A stretch of DNA of 49,520 nt from an uncultured Alphaproteobacteria bacterium (GCA_902575375.1 CACGRD010000002.1:1-49520); one strand, 5' to 3'; counted from the first letter of the stretch, positions 34,398 to 45,676 are shown. A program made the numbers and translations. Notes: a model not told the origin generated them from the sequence alone.

Positions 34398-35664
34398 GGA
34401 AAAAGATAAAATTTTTAAAAATTTATACGGTTTTGAAGACTGGAAATTAGAAGGTGCCAAAAAAAGAGGTATTTGGTCAAATACTAAAGAACTTATTAAA
34501 ATGGGTAGCGAAAAAATTGTTGAGGAAATTAAAAATAGTCAATTAAGAGGAAGGGGAGGAGCAGGTTTCCCTGCGGGACTTAAGTGGTCATTTATGCCAA
34601 AAAACTCTGGAAAAGATCATTACCTAGTTGTTAATGCAGATGAGTCAGAGCCAGGCACATGTAAAGATCGAGAGATTATGAGAAACGACCCACACCTTCT
34701 TTTGGAAGGTTGTTTAGTTGCGGCCTTTGCTATGCATGCACATACTTGTTATATTTATATAAGGGGTGAATATTATTCTGAATCTTCTAATTTACAAAAA
34801 GCAATAGATGAAGCCTACGCAAATAATTTAATTGGTAAAAATGCATGTGGTACAGGATGGGATTTTGATATTTATCTTCACAGAGGAGCAGGAGCATATA
34901 TTTGTGGTGAAGAAACTGCTTTACTTGAAAGTTTAGAGGGTAAAAAAGGCCAACCTCGATTAAAACCTCCGTTTCCCGCTGGCGCAGGTTTATATGGATG
35001 TCCAACAACAGTTACAAATGTTGAAACAGTTGCCGTTTCACCAACTATTTTAAGACGTGGTTCAAAATGGTTCGCTGATTTAGGAAGTGCCAACAATACA
35101 GGTACAAAAATTTTTAGTATTTCAGGACACGTTAATAACCCATGCAATGTAGAAGAAGAAATGGGGATACCATTAAAAGAACTGATTGAAAAACATGCAG
35201 GCGGTGTAATTGGTGGTTGGGAAAATTTATTAGCTGTAATTCCTGGAGGTGCAAGTGTGCCTTTATTACCTAAGTCTATTTGCGATACAGTTAAAATGGA
35301 TTTTGATAGCCTAAAAGAAGTTCAAAGTGGATTAGGAACTGCTGCTGTTATTGTAATGAATAAATCAACAGATATTGTTGAAGCAATAGCTAGATTATCA
35401 CATTTTTATAAACATGAAAGTTGCGGTCAATGTACACCTTGTAGAGAAGGTACTGGATGGATGTACAGAATGATGGAAAAAATGGTTCATGGAAATGTTG
35501 AACATCAAGATATTGATAAAATTTTAGATGTGACTAAGCAAATTGAAGGTCATACTATTTGTGCCTTAGGTGATGCTGCTGCTTGGCCTATTCAAGGTTT
35601 GTTTAGACACTTTAGACCTGAAATTGAAAAAAGAATTCAAGAAAGAAAAATAAGAGTAGCCTAG
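34390..35664 (+). CDS. nuoF: NADH-quinone oxidoreductase subunit F
   Basis: 424 residues from ATG 34390; the upstream start at 34354 lies deep in nuoE and is rejected. NuoF binds NADH, FMN and the [4Fe-4S] cluster N3. The FMN/NADH loop [13 protein letters not shown] is at residues 54-66 and [19 protein letters not shown] near 168-186. The cluster ligands are Cys345, Cys348 and Cys351 in [12 protein letters not shown] plus Cys391 in GHTICALGD. Its stop shares one base with the nuoG start. Confidence 0.97.
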   Translation: MLKEKDKIFKNLYGFEDWKLEGAKKRGIWSNTKELIKMGSEKIVEEIKNSQLRGRGGAGFPAGLKWSFMPKNSGKDHYLVVNADESEPGTCKDREIMRNDPHLLLEGCLVAAFAMHAHTCYIYIRGEYYSESSNLQKAIDEAYANNLIGKNACGTGWDFDIYLHRGAGAYICGEETALLESLEGKKGQPRLKPPFPAGAGLYGCPTTVTNVETVAVSPTILRRGSKWFADLGSANNTGTKIFSISGHVNNPCNVEEEMGIPLKELIEKHAGGVIGGWENLLAVIPGGASVPLLPKSICDTVKMDFDSLKEVQSGLGTAAVIVMNKSTDIVEAIARLSHFYKHESCGQCTPCREGTGWMYRMMEKMVHGNVEHQDIDKILDVTKQIEGHTICALGDAAAWPIQGLFRHFRPEIEKRIQERKIRVA

Positions 35665-37703
35665 TGCCAAAGATAACAATTGATAATAAAGAATACGAAT
35701 TTGAAAACGGCATGACTGTAATGCAAGCTTGTGAACAAGCAGGAACTGAAATTCCAAGATTTTGTTACCATGAAAAACTCTCAATAGCTGGAAACTGTAG
35801 AATGTGTTTAGTAGAAATGGAAAAGGCTCCAAAACCTATTGCATCATGTGCCATGCCAGCTGCAGATGGAATGGTTATAAAAACGAAAACAGAAACAGTT
35901 AAAAAAGCTCGAAAAGGTGTAATGGAGTTTCTTCTCATTAATCATCCATTAGATTGCCCTATTTGTGATCAAGGAGGAGAATGTGATCTTCAAGATCAAG
36001 CGATGTATTATGGTTTCGATAAAACTAGATATGAAGAAAATAAAAGAGCAGTTCAAAATAAAAATATGGGACCACTTGTTAAAACAATTATGACAAGATG
36101 TATACATTGTACAAGATGTGTAAGGTTTTCTACAGAAGTTGCGGGTGTTGATGATATAGGATTACTTGGCAGAGGTGAAAATGCTGAGATCACGACGTAC
36201 TTAGAAAAAACTATTGAGTCAGAATTATCTGGAAATGTAATTGATTTATGCCCCGTAGGTGCATTAACAAGTAAACCATATGCATTTAAATCTAGACCAT
36301 GGGAGCTAACCAAGACAGAAACATTTGATGTGTTCGATGGAATAGGTTCAAGTATAAGAATTGATACGAGAGGAAAAAAAGTTTTAAGAGCTCTTCCTAG
36401 AATAAATGAAGAAACCAATGAAGAATGGATAAGTGATAAATCTAGATTTGCAGTTGATGGACTCTCAAGTCAAAGATTGGATGATGTATATTCTAAATCT
36501 AATAAAAAACTCCAAAAATCTTCATGGGATTATGCATTTGAATTAATAAAAAAAGAAATTACAAAAAGAGGTAAAGAAAATACTGTATTCTTATCTGGTA
36601 AGTTCACCGACATTGAAACTTTATATTCCGCAAAAAAATTTAGTAATTCACTAAAATCAAAAAACTATGATTGCAGATTTGATAATACACAAATTATCGA
36701 TAATTCATCTTCAAGTTATAAATTTAATTCAACAATTCAAGAAATTGAAAAGGCTGATGCTATTCTTTTAATTGGATCCAACCCTAGATGGGAAGCGGCG
36801 GTACTAAATGCTAGAATTAGAAAGGCATATATTGAAAATAACTGCAAAATTGGTCTTATAGGTCCTAAATTAGATCTTACCTACGATTATCATCATTTAT
36901 CTGATTCTTTAGATTACCTTAATAAATTATCTAATAATAAATCTGAATTCAATAAAGTTTTAAAATCTGCAAAAAACCCACTTATAATATTAGGTACTTC
37001 AGCAATAAATAATGATCATGGAAAAAAAATATTAGAAACTGCAGGATTAATTGCGAAAAAAATTCAAAAAAATAAAAATACAAATCCATTAAATATTCTT
37101 AACCAAGATATTTCTAGAGTAGGAGCATTAGATTTGAAATTTTATAATAAAAAATTTGATAATGATTACAATAAACAATTAAAAAAACATATTGATAAAA
37201 CAAAGCCTGTTGTTTTCTTAATGGGATTAGATGAGATAAATTTTTCAACATTTGAAAATGCTTTTGTTGTTTATCTTGGTCATCATGGAGATATTTCAGC
37301 ATCTATAGCTGATATAATTTTACCAACACCTGCATATACTGAGAAAAGTTCTACCTATATGAATATAGAAGGTAGAGTGATTCAAACAACTAAGTGTCAT
37401 AATCCATTAGGTGAAGCAAAAGAGGAGTGGAAAATTTTTAGAGTTTTGAGTGACTTATTTGAAAAGAATTTAAATTTTAATAATCTTGGGGAACTTCGAA
37501 ATGAGCTTACTAGTACCTATGGTCAATTTGCTCTCTTAAATGAAGTTAATTCTATTGGCGAAATAACTTTTGCTAAAAATAATAAAATTGAGAATATTAA
37601 AATTAAATATAATATTGAAAATTTTTATATGAATGATTCTATTTCTAGATCTTCTGAAACAATGGCAAAATGTACTAAAGATATTTTAAATAAGGCTGCA
37701 TAA
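35664..37703 (+). CDS. nuoG: NADH-quinone oxidoreductase subunit G
   Basis: 679 residues, starting with GTG at 35664 inside the nuoF stop (TAGTG). NuoG carries several iron-sulphur clusters: the ferredoxin-like [2Fe-2S] with Cys34, Cys45, Cys48 and Cys62, the HPLDCPICDQGGECDLQD region, and the 4Fe-4S pair region RCIHCTRCVRF. From about residue 215 on it has a molybdopterin-oxidoreductase-like domain that is structural. Length is close to the alphaproteobacterial norm; the C-terminal half is lysine- and asparagine-rich. Confidence 0.96.
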   Translation: MPKITIDNKEYEFENGMTVMQACEQAGTEIPRFCYHEKLSIAGNCRMCLVEMEKAPKPIASCAMPAADGMVIKTKTETVKKARKGVMEFLLINHPLDCPICDQGGECDLQDQAMYYGFDKTRYEENKRAVQNKNMGPLVKTIMTRCIHCTRCVRFSTEVAGVDDIGLLGRGENAEITTYLEKTIESELSGNVIDLCPVGALTSKPYAFKSRPWELTKTETFDVFDGIGSSIRIDTRGKKVLRALPRINEETNEEWISDKSRFAVDGLSSQRLDDVYSKSNKKLQKSSWDYAFELIKKEITKRGKENTVFLSGKFTDIETLYSAKKFSNSLKSKNYDCRFDNTQIIDNSSSSYKFNSTIQEIEKADAILLIGSNPRWEAAVLNARIRKAYIENNCKIGLIGPKLDLTYDYHHLSDSLDYLNKLSNNKSEFNKVLKSAKNPLIILGTSAINNDHGKKILETAGLIAKKIQKNKNTNPLNILNQDISRVGALDLKFYNKKFDNDYNKQLKKHIDKTKPVVFLMGLDEINFSTFENAFVVYLGHHGDISASIADIILPTPAYTEKSSTYMNIEGRVIQTTKCHNPLGEAKEEWKIFRVLSDLFEKNLNFNNLGELRNELTSTYGQFALLNEVNSIGEITFAKNNKIENIKIKYNIENFYMNDSISRSSETMAKCTKDILNKAA

Positions 37704-37710
37704 TAATTAG

Positions 37711-38712
37711 ATGACTTATGATATATTAATTACAGGGTTAATAATCATTGCCCAAATACTTGCTGTTGTTGTGCCAGTTTTAATATCTGTAGCTTTTTTA
37801 GTTTATGCTGAAAGAAAAGTTTTAGCATTAATTCAATTAAGAAGAGGTCCAAATATAGTAGGGCCTTTTGGTATATTACAAAGCTTTGCTGATGCATTAA
37901 AACTAATTACTAAAGAAAATATTATACCTAGTGGATCAAATAAAATTGTTTTTATTTTAGCACCCATAATAACAATGGTACTTAGCTTAGCAGGTTGGGC
38001 AGTAATACCTTTTGCTCCAGGATGGGTAGTCTCTGATATTAACGTAGGTATCATGTATCTGTTTGCAGTATCATCTCTTGGAGTATACGGAATAATAATG
38101 GCTGGATGGGCTAGTAACTCTCAATATCCTTTTCTAGGAGCATTAAGATCAGCTGCTCAAATGGTTTCATATGAAGTATCTATTGGATTTGTAATAATTA
38201 CAGTATTATTATGTGTAGGTTCTTTAAATTTATCAAAGATAGTTTTAGCTCAGCAGACTGTATGGTTTGCAATTCCATTATTACCTATGTTCATTATTTT
38301 TTTTATTTCTGCTTTAGCTGAAACAAATAGATTGCCTTTTGATCTTCCTGAAGATGAATCAACACTTGTTGCAGGATTTTTTACTGAATATTCATCTGCT
38401 TCATTTGTATTATTTTTTTTAGGTGAATACGCGAGTATGATTTTAATGTCTTCTATGACTGTCATTCTTTTTTTAGGCGGATGGCTTCCTCCATTTGATG
38501 TATACCCATTAAATGTTGTTCCTGGAGTAATCTGGTTTACTGTGAAAGTAATATTTATATTATTTTTATTTATTTGGGTTAGAGGAACTTTCCCAAGATA
38601 TAGATATGATCAGTTAATGAGACTTGGATGGAAAGTTTTTCTACCGTTTTCTTTGTTTTGGGTTGTGGCAACTTCTGGTTTTTTAGTATATTTTGACATG
38701 CTGCCAAATTAA
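37711..38712 (+). CDS. nuoH: NADH-quinone oxidoreductase subunit H
   Basis: 333 residues, about eight membrane helices. NuoH forms part of the quinone chamber and links it to the proton path. The family blocks [22 protein letters not shown] and [20 protein letters not shown] are present in full (key parts [20 protein letters not shown]). It lies 7 nt after nuoG; nuoI starts 1 nt after its stop. Confidence 0.97.
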   Translation: MTYDILITGLIIIAQILAVVVPVLISVAFLVYAERKVLALIQLRRGPNIVGPFGILQSFADALKLITKENIIPSGSNKIVFILAPIITMVLSLAGWAVIPFAPGWVVSDINVGIMYLFAVSSLGVYGIIMAGWASNSQYPFLGALRSAAQMVSYEVSIGFVIITVLLCVGSLNLSKIVLAQQTVWFAIPLLPMFIIFFISALAETNRLPFDLPEDESTLVAGFFTEYSSASFVLFFLGEYASMILMSSMTVILFLGGWLPPFDVYPLNVVPGVIWFTVKVIFILFLFIWVRGTFPRYRYDQLMRLGWKVFLPFSLFWVVATSGFLVYFDMLPN

Positions 38713-38713
38713 T

Positions 38714-39193
38714 ATGTATAAATTAATTAAATCTTTTACTTTATTTGAATTATTTCAAGGGCTATTTTTAACTTTCAAATACATATTTAAATCTAAAGTT
38801 ACAATAAATTATCCTCACGAAAAAGGTCCATTAAGCCCACGTTTTAGAGGCGAGCATGCTTTGAGAAGATATCCAAGTGGGGAAGAGAGATGTATAGCAT
38901 GTAAACTTTGTGAAGCAGTATGTCCTGCTCAGGCAATTACAATTGAAGCAGAGCCAAGAGAGGATGGAAGCAGAAGAACAACAAGATATGATATAGATAT
39001 GACTAAATGTATTTACTGTGGTTTATGTCAAGAATCTTGCCCAGTTGATGCGATAGTAGAAGGACCAAATTTTGAATTTGCTACTGAAACAAGAGAAGAA
39101 TTAATTTATAATAAAGATAAACTTTTAGAAAATGGAGATAGATGGGAGCAAGAAATTGCTCAAAATATTCATCTCGATAGAAAATATAGATAA
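38714..39193 (+). CDS. nuoI: NADH-quinone oxidoreductase subunit I
   Basis: 159 residues from ATG 38714; the frame's upstream start at 38693 is inside nuoH. Two [4Fe-4S] clusters (N6a, N6b) are bound by Cys60, Cys63, Cys66 with Cys109 and by Cys99, Cys102, Cys105 with Cys70, in [12 protein letters not shown] and [12 protein letters not shown]. An N-terminal amphipathic helix anchors it to the membrane arm. Confidence 0.97.
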   Translation: MYKLIKSFTLFELFQGLFLTFKYIFKSKVTINYPHEKGPLSPRFRGEHALRRYPSGEERCIACKLCEAVCPAQAITIEAEPREDGSRRTTRYDIDMTKCIYCGLCQESCPVDAIVEGPNFEFATETREELIYNKDKLLENGDRWEQEIAQNIHLDRKYR

Positions 39194-39195
39194 GA

Positions 39196-39807
39196 ATGAT
39201 TCTTTATTCATTAACATTTTATCTTTTTTCATCTGTTGCAGTTCTTTCTGCTCTAATGGTAATAAGTGCAAAAAATCCAGTTCATTCAGTTTTGTTCTTA
39301 ATTTTAAGTTTTGTTAACGCATCAGGACTCTTTGTTTTATTAGGTGCTGAATTTTTGGCAATGATTCTTGTCGTTGTATATGTTGGAGCTGTTGCCGTCC
39401 TTTTTCTATTTGTTGTAATGATGCTTGATATAAATTTTGTAAAGTTGAGAGAGGGTTTTTTGCAATATTTACCTTTTGGAGCATTATTAGGTATAGTTCT
39501 AGTAATTGAACTTGGAATACTTTTTTTAACAGATAGATCGTCTAATATTTATAACAATCAAACACCACTACAACCTATAGTTAATGAAGTGGAAAATACA
39601 AAAATGATTGGGCAAATACTCTACACTGAATATTTTTATTTATTTCAAATATGTGGGATAATTTTATTAGTCGCAATGATTGGCTCTATTACACTTACAT
39701 TAAGAGATAAAGGTGGTGTTAAAAGGCAAAATATAGATTCACAAAATACAGTTGATGCATCAACAGCTATAGAAAAGAAAAAAGTAAAAATAGGCGAAGG
39801 AATTTAA
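39196..39807 (+). CDS. nuoJ: NADH-quinone oxidoreductase subunit J
   Basis: 203 residues with five hydrophobic helices and a charged tail of about 30 residues. NuoJ is part of the membrane arm near the quinone site. The third helix with the pi-bulge region reads MILVVVYVGAVAVLFLFVVMML, shown here as VVVYVGAVAVLFLFVV near residues 58-73. It starts 2 nt after nuoI. Confidence 0.95.
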   Translation: MILYSLTFYLFSSVAVLSALMVISAKNPVHSVLFLILSFVNASGLFVLLGAEFLAMILVVVYVGAVAVLFLFVVMMLDINFVKLREGFLQYLPFGALLGIVLVIELGILFLTDRSSNIYNNQTPLQPIVNEVENTKMIGQILYTEYFYLFQICGIILLVAMIGSITLTLRDKGGVKRQNIDSQNTVDASTAIEKKKVKIGEGI

Positions 39808-39810
39808 TTA

Positions 39811-40116
39811 ATGATTACTCTTGAACACTATCTTTTTCTTGGCGCAATTATTTTTACCTTAGGTGTTTTAGGAATATTTTTAAATAAGAAAAATTTAATT
39901 ATAATTTTAATGTCTATAGAACTCATCTTATTGTCGGTAAATATTAATTTTATTGCTTTCTCAGCGTATATTAATGATATTTCAGGGCAGATCTTCGCAA
40001 TGCTTACACTTACTGTTGCAGCTGCGGAAGCAGCAATTGGACTCGCCATACTTGTAGTATTTTTTAGAAATTTAGGATCAATAGAAGTAAATAAAATTAA
40101 TCAACTTAAGGGATAG
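39811..40116 (+). CDS. nuoK: NADH-quinone oxidoreductase subunit K
   Basis: 101 residues with three membrane helices. The two proton-path glutamates are kept: Glu37 in MSIELILLS and Glu73 in VAAAEAAIG. Standard length for the family and placed between nuoJ and nuoL. Confidence 0.96.
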   Translation: MITLEHYLFLGAIIFTLGVLGIFLNKKNLIIILMSIELILLSVNINFIAFSAYINDISGQIFAMLTLTVAAAEAAIGLAILVVFFRNLGSIEVNKINQLKG

Positions 40117-40119
40117 TAG

Positions 40120-42027
40120 ATGGCAACCTCAATTATATTTTTACCTCTACTTGGTTTTCTTTTTTGTTTTTTACTCGGTAAACAGTTTAACTATAAGGTT
40201 TATCAAATATCAACAACTTCAATCCTTTTTCTTTGTACTTTATTTTCTTGGATAATATTCATTCAGTTTATTAATAATAAGGAAACTGAAATAATTTTTA
40301 TTCTTAACTGGATCACTTCTGGAAACTTTATTGTTGATTGGTCAATTAGATTAGACACTTTAACTGCTGTGATGTTCATTGTGGTTACAACTGTTTCTGC
40401 TTGTGTTCATTTATATTCAATAGGCTATATGGAAGAAGATCCATCAAAAATAAGATTTATGGGTTATCTAAGCTTATTTACTTTTTTTATGCTTGTTCTT
40501 GTATCAAGTAATAACTTGTTGCAAATGTTCTTTGGTTGGGAAGGTGTTGGGCTAGCCTCATATTTATTAATTGGTTTTTGGCACCATAAAGATTCAGCAA
40601 ATAAAGCTGCTATAAAAGCATTTGTTGTAAACAGAGTTGGAGATTTTGGATACGCAATTGGAATTGCTGGAATTTTTTATATTTTTGGCACGATAAGTTT
40701 CGACAGTATATTTTCACAAGTAGATCAATTTAGTGAGAATCAAATTCAATTCCTTTCTTTAAGTTTTCCAACTTTAGATTTTTTATGTTTTCTTTTATTC
40801 ATAGGTGCAATGGGTAAATCTGCCCAATTAGGTTTACACACCTGGTTGCCAGATGCTATGGAGGGGCCTACTCCTGTATCTGCACTAATACATGCTGCAA
40901 CAATGGTAACAGCTGGTGTATTTTTAGTTGCAAGAATGAGTCCTCTTTATGAATTTGCTACATTTACTAATTTATTCATTACTTTTATTGGTGCGGCCAC
41001 AGCTATTTTTGCTGCCTCTATAGCCTTAACGCAAAATGATATTAAACGAGTCATTGCATATTCAACATGCAGTCAATTAGGATATATGTTTTTTGCAGCA
41101 GGTGTCGGCGCTTATAATGCTTCAATATTTCACTTAACAACTCATGCCTTTTTTAAAGCTCTTCTATTTCTTTCTGCAGGTTCTGTAATTCACGCAATGC
41201 ATCATGAACAGGATATGAGAAAAATGGGAGGACTTTATAAAAAAATACCTTTTACTGCTACAATGATGTGGATTGGATCTCTTGCAATTATTGGTTTCCC
41301 ATATCTATCTGGTTACTATTCAAAAGAAAGTATTTTAGAAAATGCTTTCTATGCTTCAAATGGAATAGCATACTTTGCATATTTAGTAGGTATTTTAACT
41401 GCTTTACTTACTGCTTTTTATTCATGGAGATTATTATTCCTAACATTTCATGGTGAAAATAGATCAAATAGTAAAACATATGATCACGCCCATGAATCAC
41501 CTTTAGTGATGACAGTTCCATTATTTATTCTTGCAACTGGTTCTATTTTTTCTGGCATATTCTTTGCTGATTATTTTATTGGATATTACAAAAAAGAATT
41601 TTGGGATAATGCAATATTACTAACAGAAAGTTCTCATAAATATCTTCCTCTTACGCAATCACTAATTTCAAAATCGGCTGTTGCAATTGGAATCCTTGTC
41701 TGTGTGTTGATATATTCAAATAATTTAAACAGAGCAAAAAATCTTTCCTATAACTTAGATCCTTTATATTCTCTTTCTAAAAATAAATGGTATGTGGATG
41801 AGCTATATCATAAAGTATTTGTTTTAACTTTTTTCAAATTGGCAAACTTTTTCTGGAAAAAAGGAGATGAAAAAACTATTGATGGTTTAGGACCAAACGG
41901 GGTCTCCTGGATTATTTCAAAATCTTCATCTTATGTAAGTTTGTTTCAATCAGGGTATTTGTTTCATTATGCTTTTGCTATGCTTGGAGGCTTAGTAATA
42001 ATTTTAACATGGTTTTTATATTACTAA
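40120..42027 (+). CDS. nuoL: NADH-quinone oxidoreductase subunit L
   Basis: 635 residues, the largest antiporter-like proton channel of complex I, with the long lateral helix at the C-terminal end. The key helix FFGWEGVGLASYLLIGFWHH carries Glu141. The Lys/His relay region is in GKSAQLGLHTWLPDAMEGPTPVS (around GLHTWLPDA) and in IKRVIAYSTCSQLGYMF. It starts 3 nt after nuoK and abuts nuoM with no gap. Confidence 0.97.
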   Translation: MATSIIFLPLLGFLFCFLLGKQFNYKVYQISTTSILFLCTLFSWIIFIQFINNKETEIIFILNWITSGNFIVDWSIRLDTLTAVMFIVVTTVSACVHLYSIGYMEEDPSKIRFMGYLSLFTFFMLVLVSSNNLLQMFFGWEGVGLASYLLIGFWHHKDSANKAAIKAFVVNRVGDFGYAIGIAGIFYIFGTISFDSIFSQVDQFSENQIQFLSLSFPTLDFLCFLLFIGAMGKSAQLGLHTWLPDAMEGPTPVSALIHAATMVTAGVFLVARMSPLYEFATFTNLFITFIGAATAIFAASIALTQNDIKRVIAYSTCSQLGYMFFAAGVGAYNASIFHLTTHAFFKALLFLSAGSVIHAMHHEQDMRKMGGLYKKIPFTATMMWIGSLAIIGFPYLSGYYSKESILENAFYASNGIAYFAYLVGILTALLTAFYSWRLLFLTFHGENRSNSKTYDHAHESPLVMTVPLFILATGSIFSGIFFADYFIGYYKKEFWDNAILLTESSHKYLPLTQSLISKSAVAIGILVCVLIYSNNLNRAKNLSYNLDPLYSLSKNKWYVDELYHKVFVLTFFKLANFFWKKGDEKTIDGLGPNGVSWIISKSSSYVSLFQSGYLFHYAFAMLGGLVIILTWFLYY

Positions 42028-43512
42028 ATGATAGACTGGCCATTAGTATCAGTAATAATTTTTTTACCTTTAATTGGTGCTTTAATTATTCTTTTTATTA
42101 AAGAAGATGAATTAACATCAATTAATATTAAATGGGCTGCTTTACTAGCAACATTAGGAACATTTATTTTAAGTTTAATACTCTGGTTACAATTTGATTA
42201 TTCCAATCCGTCTTATCAATATGAAGAAAAATTTAGATGGTTTGATGATTTTAATTTCTTCTACCATGTTGGAGTTGACGGTATCTCACTTTTTATGATT
42301 TTACTGAGTACTTTTTTGACCCCACTTTGTATTTTAGCTAGTTGGAATAATATAAAAAAAAGAGTCAAGGAATACATGCTTTCTTTTTTATTTTTAGAGA
42401 CTGTAATGATTGGAATGTTTGCTTCTATAGACATACTTTTATTTTATATTTTTTTTGAAGCAGTATTAATACCAATGTATCTAATCATAGGTATATGGGG
42501 AGGTAATAGAAGAATCTATGCTTCTTTTAAATTCTTTCTCTACACTCTTTTGGGGTCAGTACTCATGTTGATTGCTATTATTGTGATGTACAGAAATACA
42601 AGTTCAATGAGTATTGAATTCTTACAAGGTAACTATTTTTCCTATAATACTCAATTGTTTCTATGGCTTGCCTTTTTTGCTTCCTTTGCAGTTAAAATTC
42701 CTATGTGGCCGTTTCATACATGGTTGCCCGATGCCCATGTTGAAGCTCCAACAGCTGGATCTGTTATTTTAGCAGGAGTACTTTTAAAAATGGGTGGATA
42801 TGGTTTTATCCGTTTCTCTTTAGGCATGCTTCCAGAAGCAACAGAGTTTTTTATTCCTTTAATTATGACATTAAGTATAGTTGCCATAGTATACACTTCC
42901 TTAGTAGCACTAGCACAAACTGATATTAAAAAACTAATTGCATATTCATCTGTTGCTCATATGGGAATTGTAACAATTGGAATTTTCTTAGTGAATCAAC
43001 AAGGCTTAGAAGGAGCAATGATGCAAATGATTAGTCATGGACTAGTTTCAGCAGCTTTATTTTTATGTGTTGGTGTTATTTATGATCGAATGCATACTAG
43101 AGAAATTGAATTTTACGGAGGATTAGTTCAAAGAATGCCACTTTATGCAACAGTATTCATGATTTTTATGCTGGGATCAGTTGGATTGCCTGGAACTAGT
43201 GGTTTTATTGGAGAATTTTTAGTCATTGTTGGCGCATTTAAATTTTCAAGTTACGTTGTTATTGGCGCGGCTTTTGGAATAATATTATCCGCTGTTTACA
43301 TGTTATACCTTTATAAAAGAATTATTTTTGGCACCATAACTAATAATAAACTTGCAGATATTTTAGATATAAACACAAGAGAGAAAATCATATTAATTCC
43401 TTTAGCAATTTCAGTAATATTACTAGGTATATTTCCAAATCTATTTTTAGATCCTATGAGATTATCACTTGAACTGATTATAACAAACTATGAAATAGCC
43501 AATGCTAAATAA
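42028..43512 (+). CDS. nuoM: NADH-quinone oxidoreductase subunit M
   Basis: 494 residues, second antiporter-like subunit. The conserved Glu144 is in FFEAVLIPMYLIIGIWGG. The pattern KIPMWPFHTWLPDAHVEAPT with the channel residues and KKLIAYSSVAHMGIV follows. It begins one base after the nuoL stop and its last 11 nt overlap nuoN. Confidence 0.97.
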   Translation: MIDWPLVSVIIFLPLIGALIILFIKEDELTSINIKWAALLATLGTFILSLILWLQFDYSNPSYQYEEKFRWFDDFNFFYHVGVDGISLFMILLSTFLTPLCILASWNNIKKRVKEYMLSFLFLETVMIGMFASIDILLFYIFFEAVLIPMYLIIGIWGGNRRIYASFKFFLYTLLGSVLMLIAIIVMYRNTSSMSIEFLQGNYFSYNTQLFLWLAFFASFAVKIPMWPFHTWLPDAHVEAPTAGSVILAGVLLKMGGYGFIRFSLGMLPEATEFFIPLIMTLSIVAIVYTSLVALAQTDIKKLIAYSSVAHMGIVTIGIFLVNQQGLEGAMMQMISHGLVSAALFLCVGVIYDRMHTREIEFYGGLVQRMPLYATVFMIFMLGSVGLPGTSGFIGEFLVIVGAFKFSSYVVIGAAFGIILSAVYMLYLYKRIIFGTITNNKLADILDINTREKIILIPLAISVILLGIFPNLFLDPMRLSLELIITNYEIANAK

Positions 43513-44938
43513 TATTTACAACATTTTTTTTATACCCGAAATTTTTTTAGCATGCTCTTCTTTTGTTTGCTTACTTTTTGGGCTTTTTTTAAAAAAGAAT
43601 GCATTTAGACAAACTTCCAATCTAGCAGTTTTCGTTTTATTATTAACCATTTTGCTTGTTTACTATGGTAGTGAATCAAATTTTGCAAATTATAAAAGTT
43701 TATTTAGCCACTCTTCTTTTATAAATTTTTTTAAAATTTTAGCTCTATTAGGATCTATAGCTAGTATCATCATTTCTAAAGATTATTTCTTAGGCATTAA
43801 GCTTAAAAATTTTGAAATTCCTGTTTTATTTTTATTTTCTACACTTGGGATGATGTTAATGATTGCTTCAAATAATCTTATGTCCATGTATCTAGCAATA
43901 GAACTACAAAGTTTATCTCTATACGTTGCTGCAGCAATAAAAAGAGATTCAATCTCATCAGCTGAGTCAGGAGTAAAATACTTTATTTTAGGAGCATTAT
44001 CGTCTGGTATACTTTTATACGGCTTCTCCTTAATTTATGGATTTACTGGTTCAATGAATTTTAATGATATAAGTTTCTATTTATCAAAATATGATAATTT
44101 AAATTTAGGCCTAATATTTGGGCTTGTATTTGTGATGGTAGGCTTGGCTTTTAAGGTTTCAGCCGTACCTTTCCATATGTGGACTCCAGATGTTTATGAA
44201 GGAGCTCCAAACTCAATTACAGGTTTTTTTGCTATTGTCCCTAAGATTGCTGCAGTAGCTTTAATTTATCGTTTTTGCTTAGTTCCATTTGAAAATTTTT
44301 ACTTAGAATGGAGTCAAATAATTTTATTTTTATCAATAGCCTCAATGTTTCTTGGAGCTATAGCGGCTATAGCACAGTCAAATATTAAAAGATTATTAGC
44401 TTATAGTTCTATCGGACATATAGGTTATATCTTAATAGCTTTAGTTGCCTCAAATGATGATGGAATTAAAGCAGCATCAATTTATATGTTTTCATACATG
44501 TTAATGAATGTTGCTATTTTTGCTATTTTACTTTCATTAAAAGTTAAAAATGAATATTTAATTAATATAAGTGATTTAAAAGGGTTAAGTAAAAGTAATC
44601 CAATCGTCAGTCTTTCTATTTCAATAATAATGTTATCTATGGCTGGCATCCCACCCTTTATAGGATTTTTTGGAAAGTTTTATGTATTCATTGCTGCAAT
44701 TGAACAAGAATTATATGTGCTTTCAGTTCTTGGCGTCCTAGCTAGTGTTATTTCTGCTTTTTATTATTTAAGAATTATTAAGATAATGTATTTTGATGAA
44801 AGTAAAAGTGAAGGAATAATTAATTTTCAAATTTCTTTTCAATCAAAAATTATTCTGTCCTTAAGTTTGTTTGTAATTATTTGTTTTATATTTTACCCAT
44901 CTTTATTGATTAATATATCAGCAAGTTTGACCATTTGA
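43502..44938 (+). CDS. nuoN: NADH-quinone oxidoreductase subunit N
   Basis: 478 residues, third antiporter-like subunit. Glu134 in YLAIELQSLSLYVAAAIKR is the conserved helix-5 glutamate; FKVSAVPFHMWTPDVYEGAP and IKRLLAYSSIGHIGYIL carry the lysine/histidine relay. The start overlaps nuoM by 11 nt. It closes the 14-gene operon, which is complete and in canonical order; birA follows after 3 nt and is probably co-transcribed. Confidence 0.96.
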   Translation: MLNNIYNIFFIPEIFLACSSFVCLLFGLFLKKNAFRQTSNLAVFVLLLTILLVYYGSESNFANYKSLFSHSSFINFFKILALLGSIASIIISKDYFLGIKLKNFEIPVLFLFSTLGMMLMIASNNLMSMYLAIELQSLSLYVAAAIKRDSISSAESGVKYFILGALSSGILLYGFSLIYGFTGSMNFNDISFYLSKYDNLNLGLIFGLVFVMVGLAFKVSAVPFHMWTPDVYEGAPNSITGFFAIVPKIAAVALIYRFCLVPFENFYLEWSQIILFLSIASMFLGAIAAIAQSNIKRLLAYSSIGHIGYILIALVASNDDGIKAASIYMFSYMLMNVAIFAILLSLKVKNEYLINISDLKGLSKSNPIVSLSISIIMLSMAGIPPFIGFFGKFYVFIAAIEQELYVLSVLGVLASVISAFYYLRIIKIMYFDESKSEGIINFQISFQSKIILSLSLFVIICFIFYPSLLINISASLTI

Positions 44939-44941
44939 TTA

Positions 44942-45676
44942 ATGTCATTAGATAAAATTAAAAATCTATTAGATAAAAACAATTTTGATTTTCATTTTAT
45001 TGAATCTGTAGACTCTACAATGTCAGAGGTTAAAAAACTTATTTATAATAGAGATATATGTTTGATGGCAAATGAACAAAAAAAAGGATTTGGAAGACGA
45101 GGAACAACTTGGGAAAGTCCAAAAAATAATGTCTATATTTCTATTTTATCTAAAAATATATTGCCAATAGAAAATCATTTTTTAAATAATGCTTTTATTA
45201 CTAATATGATCTGTTCTGTGATTGAAAATATTTGTAATGTTAAAACTCAAATTAAATGGCCAAATGATATTTTAATTAATAAAGAAAAAATTTCTGGAAT
45301 AATTTCAGAAATATTTAGTATCAAAAGTGATAAATATATCAACACTGGTTTTGGAGTTAATATAGTATCTTCTCCAAAAATTGAAAATTATCCAACAACT
45401 AATATTAATAAATACAATAAAGAAATTAACAATTTTTATTTTGTATATGAGATTATGGAAGAGTATTTTAAAAATTTTAAACAACTGCTAAATAACCACG
45501 AAAAAATTATGACTGAATATAAAAGTAGATTATTATATTTAGGAAGCAATATTAATTTAAAAATTAATGAACAAAATGTAAAACAAGGAATATTTCATAA
45601 CCTTAACCCAGATGGTTCAATCACTTTAAAAAATAATACTAACTTTGAAAATATATATAATGCTAGAATAATTTAA
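44942..45676 (+). CDS. birA: Biotin-[acetyl-CoA-carboxylase] ligase
   Basis: 244 residues. It attaches biotin to the biotin carboxyl carrier protein. The biotinyl-AMP site is GFGRRGTTW at residues 49-57; KWPNDI lies at 105-110 with the conserved Lys116 region in NKEKISGIISE. There is no N-terminal helix-turn-helix domain, so this is a monofunctional ligase without the repressor role of E. coli BirA. The gene sits between nuoN and coaX, the usual alphaproteobacterial order, and ends in a one-base overlap with coaX. Confidence 0.92.
   Translation: MSLDKIKNLLDKNNFDFHFIESVDSTMSEVKKLIYNRDICLMANEQKKGFGRRGTTWESPKNNVYISILSKNILPIENHFLNNAFITNMICSVIENICNVKTQIKWPNDILINKEKISGIISEIFSIKSDKYINTGFGVNIVSSPKIENYPTTNINKYNKEINNFYFVYEIMEEYFKNFKQLLNNHEKIMTEYKSRLLYLGSNINLKINEQNVKQGIFHNLNPDGSITLKNNTNFENIYNARII

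Noticed and set aside
34787-35147. Minus-strand frames inside nuoF
   Set aside because: They are shadows of a highly conserved coding region on the other strand with no ribosome site or family similarity.
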